In this document: positions 18,053 through 30,535 of the stretch, piece by piece | Numbering within the stretch: position 1 is the first letter of the stretch | Layout: each line of letters starts with the position of its first letter | From: Actinomycetes bacterium | Lineage (GTDB): Bacteria; Actinomycetota; Acidimicrobiia; Acidimicrobiales; Palsa-688 | Assembly (NCBI GenBank): GCA_021809885.1 | Contig: JAJZJY010000002.1 | Span: 1-45,280 of the forward strand | Length of the DNA stretch: 45,280 bases | Direction: 5' to 3' | The notes under the pieces: model-generated | Told to the model about the DNA's origin: nothing | Seen by the model: only the letters and a program-made list of their open reading frames with translations | Database searches by the model: none | Translations under genes and position numbers: made by a program

Positions 18053-18307
18053 CTACTGACGTTTCCCCTTGCCCCGGCGCCTCCGCGGTGGGGGGAGACC
18101 CGCTAGGCCGTCGGCCGTGTTGCTCATAGGTGTGCTCGGGCCCTGGGCCCACCCCGCCCCCATCATCGCCCGGGCCTCGAAGAAGAGGCAGTCATCGGGG
18201 CACGCGAAGGGGGCCTCGGCTGCGATCCCCAGCCGGCAGCGCTCTGCGACCTCGTCCCGCGACGAGCTCCGCGCGAGGTAGTGACGGCAATCGGTGCGAG
18301 TGGTCAC
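18053..18307 (-). CDS. Small Cys-rich protein, function unknown
   Basis: The 84-residue protein starts at GTG 18307; the longer track ORF is a shadow of the NUDIX gene before that point. It begins VTTRTDCRHYLARSSS and then has AERCRLGIAAEAPFACPDDCLFFEARAM. The four cysteines, in the order C-x(about 18)-C-x(about 12)-C-x3-C, plus a His suggest a metal-binding fold. A similar arrangement recurs, as far as I recall, in short hypothetical proteins of this actinobacterial group; this is memory, not a search. The C-terminal tail is Pro/Arg/Lys-rich. It is divergent from the NUDIX gene and convergent with larE. Confidence 0.6.
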   Translation of the reverse strand: MTTRTDCRHYLARSSSRDEVAERCRLGIAAEAPFACPDDCLFFEARAMMGAGWAQGPSTPMSNTADGLAGLPPPRRRRGKGKRQ

Positions 18308-18400
18308 GACAGAAGTTTCCCATGCGCCGAGGCCGTTGCGGCGCCACCTCCGATGTCGGGCGACGAGGGCTGGAGCAGGCGCCCGGTAGCCTGCGGGCCG

Positions 18401-19114
18401 ATGGAGCCCTCCGTCAGCGAGCTCGACCTGATCCGCTGGAGCGAAGCGCTCGCCGGGATCGCCCGGACGGGGCTCGGGTTCACGGAGAGCCTCTACGAGC
18501 GGGAGCGCTACGAGGAGGTTCTGAAGGTCGCAGCCGACATCCGAGTGCACGCCGTGCACGGTCCGCCGCCCTCCCCGCCCGAGATCGTTGACGGCTGGCT
18601 GGCAAGCGTGAGCCCGGGCATCACCGGCTACGTCACGCCCAAGGTGGCGGTGGGAGCAGTCGTCGGCAACGACCGCGGCGAGATCCTGCTCCTGCAAAGG
18701 GGCGACTCCGGCGTGTGGCTCTACCCGACCGGTTGGGCCGACATCGGCTATTCGCCGGCCGAGGTCGCGGTCAAGGAGGTGCTCGAGGAGACCGGCATCG
18801 AGGCAGCGCCCGTCCGGCTGATCGCCGTGCTCGACGGGCAGCGATTCGGGTCGCGGTCACTTCCCTTCTACTCCGTCGTGTTCCATCTCCGCGCCATCGG
18901 AGGCGACCTCGTGCCCCACCCCCTCGAGGCCCGCGCGGTGGGATGGTTTGGCCGGGACGCCCTCCCGGCGCCTCTGGCGGGCCCCGAGCGCTGGGTGGAG
19001 CTGGCGTTCTCCGCCATCGCCGATCGCTCCCTCGACGTGTACTTCGACGTGCCGCGCCAGGAGATCTGGCGCCGTGTCCCCGAGGTGGGGGAGTCGACCC
19101 CGCCTCCCGCCTGA
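18401..19114 (+). CDS. NUDIX hydrolase with N-terminal helical domain
   Basis: The 237-residue protein starts at ATG 18401. Residues 1-65 form a helical region (LDLIRWSEALAGIARTGLGFTESLYERERYEEVL) typical of the NUDIX-N hydrolases. The NUDIX fold begins with VTPKVAVGAVV. The box reads GYSPAEVAVKEVLEETGIE: the usual Arg-Glu is Lys-Glu and the residue after the first Gly is Tyr, but the EExG core is intact. Members of this group hydrolyse nucleoside-diphosphate-linked compounds such as ADP-ribose-like substrates; the true substrate is unknown. The following hypothetical gene starts about 45 bp downstream on the same strand. Confidence 0.85.
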   Translation: MEPSVSELDLIRWSEALAGIARTGLGFTESLYERERYEEVLKVAADIRVHAVHGPPPSPPEIVDGWLASVSPGITGYVTPKVAVGAVVGNDRGEILLLQRGDSGVWLYPTGWADIGYSPAEVAVKEVLEETGIEAAPVRLIAVLDGQRFGSRSLPFYSVVFHLRAIGGDLVPHPLEARAVGWFGRDALPAPLAGPERWVELAFSAIADRSLDVYFDVPRQEIWRRVPEVGESTPPPA

Positions 19115-19157
19115 CGTGGCGCGCCGGCGAGCCGATCCGGAGGGAGCCGCTGCCCTG

Positions 19158-19766
19158 GTGTCACGTTGGCGCCGGCCGGTCGGTGTGGTGCCGGCGGCGA
19201 TGGATGCGGTCTCCGTCGAGCAGCGACTGGACGGCCTCGGCGAGGCCGGGGCCCGGGCACGCGCCCTCGACCTGGCCACTGTCGAGGTCATGCGGACGTT
19301 GGCCGGGCTGAGCCCGCTGACCTCGGGCCTCGTGGAGACGTACCTGGAGCGGATCGGTCGACCGCTGCGGGACCTCGGCTTCGACGCCGGAGCGATGCTC
19401 GTCACCCGCGGCTACGCTGCCCACCTGGCCGTGGAAGCGGACCACGCCGCCTACGGCGCTGCCGACGTCCCTGTGATCGGCGGGCTGCCGCCGGCGCGGG
19501 ACGGCCGGGCGCCGGCGGACCTGCTGACTCGTGTGGTGCGTGCCACGCGCCGCGGTTTCGGGCGCCTGCGGGCGGTGGATGACGAGGTGTGGGACGGGTT
19601 CGTCGCCTGCTCGACCTTCCGGGTGCACCGCCTGGCGGGCGCCGCTGGGGCCGCCGACGAGCCGGTCGGCTTCGTCGACCCGGTGGTTGTCGAGGCCCTC
19701 GTCCGGTTGGGCTGGATCCTCCGGCAGGTGGACCTGCACTACGGCCAGCAACCGGACCGGCGCTGA
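19158..19766 (+). CDS. Hypothetical protein
   Basis: The protein has about 202 residues from GTG 19158, which follows GGAGGGAG at a slightly long distance; ATG 19200 is an alternative start. I recognise no family. The protein is mainly alpha-helical by eye (VEQRLDGLGEAGARARALDLATVEVM, ADLLTRVVRATRRGFGRLR) and has no signal peptide or membrane helix, so it is probably cytoplasmic. Codon use is like its neighbours. It follows the NUDIX gene on the same strand and converges with the minus-strand gene at 19780. Confidence 0.55.
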   Translation: MSRWRRPVGVVPAAMDAVSVEQRLDGLGEAGARARALDLATVEVMRTLAGLSPLTSGLVETYLERIGRPLRDLGFDAGAMLVTRGYAAHLAVEADHAAYGAADVPVIGGLPPARDGRAPADLLTRVVRATRRGFGRLRAVDDEVWDGFVACSTFRVHRLAGAAGAADEPVGFVDPVVVEALVRLGWILRQVDLHYGQQPDRR

Positions 19767-19779
19767 CCGGTCGCTCTGC

Positions 19780-20265
19780 TCAGCCCGCTGCCAGCTGCGC
19801 GAGCAGGGCGTCCACCACGGAGATCCCTCCCCCGGTGCGCTCCCAGTCGTCGCCGACGGTGTCGTGATCGACGAGGCCCACAGCGTCGGGCGGGACACCG
19901 ATGGCGGCCCCCGTCGCCTCTGCCAGCGGCTGCGGCTCGATCCGGTCGTCCGGCTCGATCGGGAACGCCTCCAGCCCGTCCCACAGCCTCATGAGTGGAG
20001 CGGGCGCCGCCTCGCCGGTGGCGAGCGCCAGGGCCGTCCTCGAGAAGACCTCCTCGGTGGCGATGCCCGGCGGCCGGCGGTAGCCGGCGACCGGGTGCAG
20101 CCGCCACTCGACCAGCGCGCCGCCCGGTCCGTCCTCACGTATCCAGACCTGTGAGCCGTTGACGTAGGTGTCGAGTGGTTCGCCGAAGTGTTCGTCGAGG
20201 GCGACGACCAGTGCGGGCGTCGCCCTCCACACGCAGCTCGCGACGCGCTCGGAGCACCGGGCCAC
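19780..20265 (-). CDS. Hypothetical protein, co-transcribed with PAC2 gene
   Basis: The 161-residue soluble protein has no recognised family. It has an N-terminal segment WRATPALVVALDEHFGEPLDTYVNGSQVWIRE, a central WRLHPVAGYRRPPG and a C-terminal half rich in Ala, Pro and acidic residues. No signal peptide is visible. Its start is 6 bp after the stop of the PAC2-family gene on the same strand, so the two are very likely one operon and may act together. Confidence 0.6.
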   Translation of the reverse strand: MARCSERVASCVWRATPALVVALDEHFGEPLDTYVNGSQVWIREDGPGGALVEWRLHPVAGYRRPPGIATEEVFSRTALALATGEAAPAPLMRLWDGLEAFPIEPDDRIEPQPLAEATGAAIGVPPDAVGLVDHDTVGDDWERTGGGISVVDALLAQLAAG

Positions 20266-20271
20266 GGTGGC

Positions 20272-21231
20272 TCAGGCGTCGCCGCCGTGGCGGCGCAAGA
20301 AGCGCTCGACCTCCTCGGCGAGGCGCTCGGGATCGTGCAGCAGCGCTGGGTGGTCGTCCTCGGTGTCGTCGGCCTCCTCGAGCTGCGCCACGTAGGCGGC
20401 GGCGTCGTCGTCGTCGGCCACCCGCTCGGACACCTGCCGCTCGTACTCGTCAGCCGCGACCCGGAGCTCCAATGGGTTGACCGGCGCTCCGATGACCGAC
20501 GCCGAGCGTTCCACCAGGGCGAGGGCCGCTTTGGGGGAGGGAACCTGGTGCACGTAGTGAGGCACGGACGCCCAGAAGGTCGCCGAGGGGATGCCGGTCC
20601 CGGTGAACGTGTGGTGCAGCACACCGACGATCCCAGTCGGACCCTCGTACGTCGAGTGCACCAGGCCGAGACGGGTGGCGAGCTCCTCGTCGTCTGCCGT
20701 CCCGCTGACGCGTACCGGGCGGGTATGGGGTACGTCGGCCAGGAGCGCTCCGAGGATGAGCGCCATCTCCGCCTCGTAGTCCACCGCCACCGAGGTGATC
20801 AGGCTGCAGAACGTCCGCCACCGTAGCTGGGGTTCGACGCCCCGCACGAGGATGAGGTCCTTCCCGCCCGTCGTGCCGCTGATGTAGGGGGGCAACGCCG
20901 TGCCCGCCATGGGCGGGATACCCGCCGTGGGCGGAGTGCCCGTCGCGATGGGGGTGGCGGCCGGCGGGATCCGTGCGGACAGCAACTCCACCTCGGGCCA
21001 GTCGATGGAGCGCGTGCAACCGTCCACCAAGCGGGCCTGCGGCCGGGTGGCAGTGAAGTCGTAGAACTCCTCGGGATCAACCGAGGCGAACCGCTCCGCC
21101 CCCCACGTCTGCGCCAGGTACGCCAAGGCGAGGCTCGCGGCGTCGCCGGCATCGTTCCAGCCCTCGAAGGCCACCACCACCAGCGGGTTGCGCAGGTCGG
21201 GCCGGTGGTCCCAGCGCAGGGGATCGGTCAT
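20272..21231 (-). CDS. PAC2-family protein
   Basis: The 319-residue protein starts at ATG 21231. It has the PAC2 opening PLVVVAFEGWNDAGDAASLAL, then EEFYDFTATRPQ, LILVRGVEPQLRWRTFC, TPHTRPVRV-like and YEGPTGIVGVLHHTF segments. The fold is related to proteasome-assembly chaperone 2 of eukaryotes and to purine-nucleoside-phosphorylase-like proteins. In actinobacteria the role is unproven, although many carry proteasomes. Residues about 93-115 are a Pro/Ala/Gly insert encoded by an 18-bp tandem repeat. The C-terminus is acidic and helical. It is the first gene of the pair with 19780-20265. Confidence 0.85.
   Translation of the reverse strand: MTDPLRWDHRPDLRNPLVVVAFEGWNDAGDAASLALAYLAQTWGAERFASVDPEEFYDFTATRPQARLVDGCTRSIDWPEVELLSARIPPAATPIATGTPPTAGIPPMAGTALPPYISGTTGGKDLILVRGVEPQLRWRTFCSLITSVAVDYEAEMALILGALLADVPHTRPVRVSGTADDEELATRLGLVHSTYEGPTGIVGVLHHTFTGTGIPSATFWASVPHYVHQVPSPKAALALVERSASVIGAPVNPLELRVAADEYERQVSERVADDDDAAAYVAQLEEADDTEDDHPALLHDPERLAEEVERFLRRHGGDA
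20903..20956. repeat. 18-bp tandem repeat, three units, inside the PAC2 gene
   Basis: Units at 20903-20920, 20921-20938 and 20939-20956 follow a CCCGCCRTGGGCGGRNTR-like pattern. On the minus strand they encode six-residue steps such as TPPTAG and IPPMAG. In-frame unit gain or loss would be tolerated, so length may vary between strains. Confidence 0.75.
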
Positions 21232-21424
21232 CCGGTCGAAGGTACCGCCTCCCGATTGCAAGCCGACGCCACTTGCCTGTTCCGGAGCGGGAGGGGCCTC
21301 CAGCGGTCGGGGGAGCCCGCCGGGGCCGCTCCTCCCACCCCTCCTGTGCACGGTACCCCGCGCGGCGGGGCCGGCGAACGACGAGTGGGTGAACTGTTGC
21401 CGACTCCGACCGTACCCTTGGGCG

Positions 21425-26019
<4,595 letters not shown>

Positions 26020-26020
<1 letters not shown>

Positions 26021-26817
26021 TGCCCGAGGGTGACACGATCTTCCGCACCGCCGACGCGCTGCGGCGGTGGATCGGCGGTCGGGAGCTGACGGCGGTCCGA
26101 TCCGCCCGTGCCGGCGTGGACCTGGCTCCGCTCGTCGGACAGCGAGTGGAGTCCGTCGAGGCCCGCGCCAAGCACCTGCTCATCCGCTTCAGCGGCGGGC
26201 TCACCCTCCACACCCACATGGTCATGACCGGTTCCTGGCACGTGTACCCCACCGGGGAACGCTGGAGGAAGCCGTCGTACCAGGCGCGCGTCGTGCTCGA
26301 ATGCGGTTCGCGTACCGCTGTGTGCTTCGTTGCACCCGTCGTCGAGCTGCTCGACGACGACGGGATCAGGGTGCAGAGGTCGCTACGGCAACTCGGCCCC
26401 GACGTGCTGGGCGGCGGCGAGCCGGTGCCGGCCGCCGAGCTGCGCCGACGCACTGCCGCCCGGGCGGAGCACTCGCCGACGGTCGCGGAGTTGCTGCTCG
26501 ACCAGCAGGTCGTGTCCGGCATCGGGAACATCTATCGCTGCGAAGCGCTGTTCGCCTGCCGGGTCGAGCCGCACACCGCCAGCACCGACATCGAGCCGAC
26601 CACACTCGAGGATGTCGTCGCAACGGCGTCGCGCCTGATGGCTGCCAACGCCCGTACCAGTGCCATCGCCCGGCACTTCGACACAGCACCCCGGCCGTGG
26701 GTGTACCGGCGAGCGGGCCGACCTTGCCGGCGCTGCGGCGCCACGGTGCAGCGTGAGGTTCACGGCCGCAACGCTCGTGCCCTGTACTGGTGCCCCGGAT
26801 GCCAGACCAGGTCATGA
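26020..26817 (+). CDS. nei: Nei-type DNA glycosylase/AP lyase
   Basis: The 265-residue Fpg/Nei-family enzyme starts MPEGDTIFRTADAL; after Met removal the N-terminal Pro and the next Glu are the catalytic nucleophile and acid. The helix-two-turn-helix region has LLDQQVVSGIGNIYRCEALF, with the conserved Asn and Gly. The C-terminal zinc finger has CRRCGATVQREVHGRNARALYWCPGCQ-type cysteines. It removes oxidised pyrimidines and cuts abasic sites. The start codon overlaps the lhr stop, so translation is coupled. This supports a shared repair job, with Lhr unwinding near lesions processed by Nei. Confidence 0.93.
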
Positions 26818-26857
26818 CCTGTAGCCGCGCCGGAGCCCCCGCCTACGCTTCCCGGCT

Positions 26858-27310
26858 GTGATCGCCATCCGGGAAGTGGAACAGGTCGACGACCACCTCG
26901 TGGCAGCGATGACCCGCCTGCTGCCCCAGCTGTCTCGTTCCGCCCCGCCACCCACGACCCAATCCCTCGACGCCATAGTCACCTCGCCGGCGACGACGCT
27001 CCTCGTCGCCGACGACGATGCCAGTGGCACCGGACCCGACCGGATCGTCGGGACGCTCACCCTCGCCGTCTTCCAGATCCCGAGCGGCGTGCGAGCCTGG
27101 ATCGAGGACGTCATCACCGACGAGCGCAGCCGCGGCCGCGGCATCGGCGAGGCCCTGACACGCCGGGCGCTGGAGATCGCCGCCGCCAGCGGCGCACGCA
27201 CCGTCGATCTCACCACACGCCCCTCCAGGGAGGTGGCCAACCGGCTCTACCTCCGACTCGGCTTCGAGCCCCGCGAAACCAACGTCTACCGGTACCCGTC
27301 GGGCGGCTGA
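26858..27310 (+). CDS. GNAT-family acetyltransferase
   Basis: The 150-residue protein starts at GTG 26858. Its GNAT fold includes WIEDVITDERSRGRGIGEALTRRALEIA, which holds the acetyl-CoA loop RSRGRGIG. It ends with ANRLYLRLGFEPRETNVYRY, the family's final strand-helix. The acceptor substrate (small molecule or protein N-terminus) cannot be told. It lies 40 bp after nei on the same strand, possibly as part of that transcript. Confidence 0.88.
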   Translation: MIAIREVEQVDDHLVAAMTRLLPQLSRSAPPPTTQSLDAIVTSPATTLLVADDDASGTGPDRIVGTLTLAVFQIPSGVRAWIEDVITDERSRGRGIGEALTRRALEIAAASGARTVDLTTRPSREVANRLYLRLGFEPRETNVYRYPSGG

Positions 27311-27348
27311 GACCGGGGCGCTGGCCCATCCTCGTACGATCGGGCGAG

Positions 27349-28161
27349 ATGAGCCGCCACCTCCGCAGCGGCCGGGTTGCCGCCTGGACACTTCCGCCGG
27401 CGGCCCTGCTCGCCGTCGTGGTCATCGCCGTGATCGGCACCGGCGGCCACGGCGCCCACCGGGCGGCACTGCCGACGGCCCCCGGTGCCGTGAAGACATC
27501 CAACACCGCCAGCGCGGGGGCGCCCTCCTCCACTGCGGTGTCGACGACCCCGCCGACCACCGCCCCGCCGACCACCGCCCCGCCGGCCGCCGTCACGAGG
27601 CCTGCCACCGTGGCCCTCCCGCCTGCCGCCAACGGTGAGCTGCCCCAGACGCCGGCGCTGCCCTCCATTGACACCGCCGCCTTCCACGGGGAGATGCTCC
27701 TGCTCTGGAGGGCCATCCGCTCCGGCGACCCGGCGCCGGCGATGGCGGCGTTTTTCCCTGTCGCCGCCTACGACCAGGTGAAGGCCTTCGGGGACGACGC
27801 CCTCGACTGGAAGGACCGCCTCGTCGCCCACTTCGACCTGGACGTGGCCGCCGCCCACCAAGCCCTGGGGCCGGGGCCTGCCACCGCCCGGTTCGTCGGG
27901 GTAGTCGTTCCCACGCAGTATGCCCAGTGGATCCCGCCCGGCGCCTGCTACAACCGCGTCGGGTACTGGAACGTCCCCGGCTCGCGCCTCGTCTACCGCG
28001 AGGCCGGCGTCGAGCGCTCCATGGGCATCGCCTCGCTCATCTCGTGGCGGGGCTACTGGTACGTCGTCCACCTCGGCTCCGAGGTGCCTCCTCCAGGGCA
28101 GGGCGTAGTCGACGCCCCCGCCGCCGGCGTCGGCGTCCCCGGGCCGCCAGGCGGCTGTTGA
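27349..28161 (+). CDS. Exported or membrane-anchored protein, function unknown
   Basis: The 270-residue protein has a basic N-terminus and a hydrophobic helix at about residues 13-30 (TLPPAALLAVVVIAVIGTG), either a signal peptide or an anchor. A long Ser/Thr/Pro/Ala linker follows (TTPPTTAPPTTAPP). The globular C-terminal part (about 105-250) includes AFHGEMLLLWRAI, AAYDQVKAF, YAQWIPPGACYNRVGYWN and SLISWRGYWYVVHLG. No family recognised. It has one Cys within that domain and one as the very last residue, so a disulfide outside the cell is conceivable. It probably acts at the cell surface. The neighbouring membrane-protein gene starts 115 bp downstream. Confidence 0.7.
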   Translation: MSRHLRSGRVAAWTLPPAALLAVVVIAVIGTGGHGAHRAALPTAPGAVKTSNTASAGAPSSTAVSTTPPTTAPPTTAPPAAVTRPATVALPPAANGELPQTPALPSIDTAAFHGEMLLLWRAIRSGDPAPAMAAFFPVAAYDQVKAFGDDALDWKDRLVAHFDLDVAAAHQALGPGPATARFVGVVVPTQYAQWIPPGACYNRVGYWNVPGSRLVYREAGVERSMGIASLISWRGYWYVVHLGSEVPPPGQGVVDAPAAGVGVPGPPGGC

Positions 28162-28276
28162 GCCCGACTGCACGGGCGCCGATCACCCTGATGCCGCTGC
28201 ACCGACGTCGGTCGTCGGTATCGTCGCCCGCCGTGCGACCATCCGCCCGCCGGCACCTGAGCGCAGCGGCGGCTGC

Positions 28277-30121
28277 GTGAGGCGCGAGGGCGGGCGGCGC
28301 CGCCGCCCCTCGGCCGGCCACTGGTGGGCGCTTGCCGTCGTCGCCGCCTACGCGTTCGGCTCGTGGGCAGTCGCCCTCCCCCTCGGGGTGCTACCCCACG
28401 GCCACCTACCGACGTGCGCGTGCGCCGACGTTGCCCAAGAGGTGTGGTTCCTCGCCGTTGGCGCGCACCATCCCTTCGGGTTCCACACCGGCCTCATCGA
28501 CGTGCCTCGCGGCGTGGGGCTGCTCGACAACGCCAGCTTCCCGCTCCTCGCAGCGGCGGCTGCTCCCTTGACGGCGGCTGCCGGCCCGGTGGCATCCCTG
28601 GCGGTGCTCCTTCGGTTCGGCTTCTTCGCCTCGGCCGTGGCGGCGTGGGGGGCACTGCGCTGGGTCGGGCGCGGCCTTCCCGGCGCCGCGGTCGGCGGGG
28701 CGTTCTACGCCTTCTCGCCCTTCATGACGCACCAGGGGGCGAGCCACTTCTTCCTCGTATGGGGACCGCTGCCGCCACTGCTCGTCGCCACCGTGTACCG
28801 CTACCTCCGGGGAAACGGCCGCCGCCCGTGGGCTGCCGGCATCGCGGTCGGGCTACTCGGGGCCGCGCAGTTCTTCATCGACAGTGAGGTCCTCATCATG
28901 ACTGCGGTCGTGACGGCCGTGACGGCCGCCTCGTGGCTAGCGTGCTCGCTGCTTCGGCGAAGGGCGGACACCGTCGGCCGCTCGCGCCGCGCCGCTGCCC
29001 TCGCCGGGGTGTCGGTCGCCGTGGCGGCACCGTTGCTCGCCTACCCGGCGTGGGTCGCGCTCACCGGACCGGACCGGCTCATGGGTCCGACCCAGCTCAA
29101 CGTGGGCGGTATTGGGGTAGCGGCGACGCTGTTCCCGGGCGACAGGGCGGTCGTGGCCGGCCTGTGGCCGGCGTGGCGCACCGCCGTGGGGCAGTACCTC
29201 GGGCACAACTCCTACATTGGCGTGGTCCTCCTCGCCGCCTGCGTGCTCGTCGTCAGCAGGCACTGGCGCCGGGAGCCGCTGGTCCGCGCGTCAGCGGTGT
29301 TCACGGTCGTGGCCTGGGTCCTGCAACTGGGCGGACACCTCACCTGGGCGGTGCACGCCACGGCTGTACCCCTGCCGTTCGAGATCCTGCAGCGCCTTCC
29401 AGTGCTCCAGGACATAATCCCCGACCGCTTCAGCGACATGGTCGCCCTCGGTCTCGCCGCCATCGTGGCCGTCGGGATCGACAAGCTGGTCGGCGGGATG
29501 AGGGCCGGCTGCGGAGCGCCCGACCTCCCCACGCCCAGCGATGGGAGGCGGAAGCCGCTGGGGGGATGGCGGGCTGACGCCTTGGTGGGCGTGGCGCTCA
29601 TCGCCGGCCTCCTCCTTGCCGCCCCCGACAGCAGCTACGGGTCCTTCCCGATCGGGGCGGCGTCGTCGTTCGCGTCGCCCGCCGCTCCCTGGGCCGACGT
29701 GCCCGCCGGCTCGGTCGTCCTGGCCTACCCCGTGCCCCAGTTCCCCGAGGACCAGGCCATGCTGTGGCAGGCCGAATCCGGGCTGCGATTCCGGCTCATC
29801 GGCGGCTACGCGATCCGCCCCGGATACCGCCGGCACAGCGAGCGGTCGCCACTGCTCCCCCCGCCGGCAACGCTGCCCCGTGCACTCGTCGGTGCCCTCG
29901 ACGACCCTTCGGGTTTCACAGTCGGTGGCGCAGCGTGGCGAAGCGCGGCTGGCGCGGTGGACGGGTTCATCGTCGCCCGCCACGTCGGGGCGGTCATCGT
30001 CCAGGCGCGGTCACCGGGCGGTGCGGCCGTCGCCGCCTTGATGCGCGACCGCCTGGGGCCGCCGCGCGCCCGGGGCGACGGCCTGATGCTGTGGCTGCCG
30101 GGGAGGACCCGCAACCCCTGA
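28277..30121 (+). CDS. Polytopic membrane protein, GT-C glycosyltransferase-like
   Basis: The 614-residue protein starts at GTG 28277. About ten hydrophobic helices occupy residues 15-445, including WWALAVVAAYAFGSW, AVGGAFYAFSPFMTH and SYIGVVLLAACVLVV. A soluble C-terminal domain of about 170 residues begins after SYGSFPIGAASSFAS, presumably outside the membrane. The layout (many helices, a large early loop with an acidic GLIDVPRG-type segment, then a periplasmic-side domain) is that of GT-C enzymes using polyprenyl-phosphate sugars. No catalytic Asp-Asp motif can be assigned with confidence, so glycosyl transfer is an inference. Confidence 0.65.
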   Translation: MRREGGRRRRPSAGHWWALAVVAAYAFGSWAVALPLGVLPHGHLPTCACADVAQEVWFLAVGAHHPFGFHTGLIDVPRGVGLLDNASFPLLAAAAAPLTAAAGPVASLAVLLRFGFFASAVAAWGALRWVGRGLPGAAVGGAFYAFSPFMTHQGASHFFLVWGPLPPLLVATVYRYLRGNGRRPWAAGIAVGLLGAAQFFIDSEVLIMTAVVTAVTAASWLACSLLRRRADTVGRSRRAAALAGVSVAVAAPLLAYPAWVALTGPDRLMGPTQLNVGGIGVAATLFPGDRAVVAGLWPAWRTAVGQYLGHNSYIGVVLLAACVLVVSRHWRREPLVRASAVFTVVAWVLQLGGHLTWAVHATAVPLPFEILQRLPVLQDIIPDRFSDMVALGLAAIVAVGIDKLVGGMRAGCGAPDLPTPSDGRRKPLGGWRADALVGVALIAGLLLAAPDSSYGSFPIGAASSFASPAAPWADVPAGSVVLAYPVPQFPEDQAMLWQAESGLRFRLIGGYAIRPGYRRHSERSPLLPPPATLPRALVGALDDPSGFTVGGAAWRSAAGAVDGFIVARHVGAVIVQARSPGGAAVAALMRDRLGPPRARGDGLMLWLPGRTRNP

Positions 30122-30130
30122 GTGCACGAA

Positions 30131-30427
30131 TCACACGTCCGGTCCCAGCTCCTCGACTTCGAGGAGGGTGAAGCCGTCGATCACCGCTCGCAACACCTGC
30201 TGGGCGACCCGTGGGTCGAGACCGTGCTCCTCGGCCGTCTCGGCGATGGCGGCCAGCATCTCGTCCTCGCGGTGGCGGTCGACGACGCCCAGATGGTGCT
30301 CGTGCTTGTAGGCCGTGATCTCGTCGACCAGGCGCTGGCGGCGGGCGAGGAGGACCACGAGCTCGGTGTCGAGCTCGTCGATCCGCCGGCGGACGTCCGC
30401 CAGTGCCGGGGCCGGGGGTTCACTCAT
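30131..30427 (-). CDS. Chorismate mutase, AroQ class
   Basis: The 98-residue all-helical domain starts at ATG 30427, preceded by AAGGA at good spacing; ATG 30436 is nine bases earlier with poor spacing. Motifs are ADVRRRIDELDTELVVLLARRQRLVDEITAYK and REDEMLAAIAE, giving the Arg, Lys and Glu that bind chorismate. It converts chorismate to prephenate for phenylalanine and tyrosine synthesis. It is a free-standing domain, with no prephenate dehydratase or DAHP synthase fused. It is divergent from citrate synthase with 108 bp between, which should contain both promoters. Confidence 0.9.
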   Translation of the reverse strand: MSEPPAPALADVRRRIDELDTELVVLLARRQRLVDEITAYKHEHHLGVVDRHREDEMLAAIAETAEEHGLDPRVAQQVLRAVIDGFTLLEVEELGPDV

Positions 30428-30535
30428 CGCGGTCATCCTTGCAGGCCGTCCCCCAACGGATGGGCCCCACCGGTGGGGGCAGCGATACGATGCCAGGAGA
30501 TCCAACCAACTGCGACTCGTCTCGGAGGGTCGATC

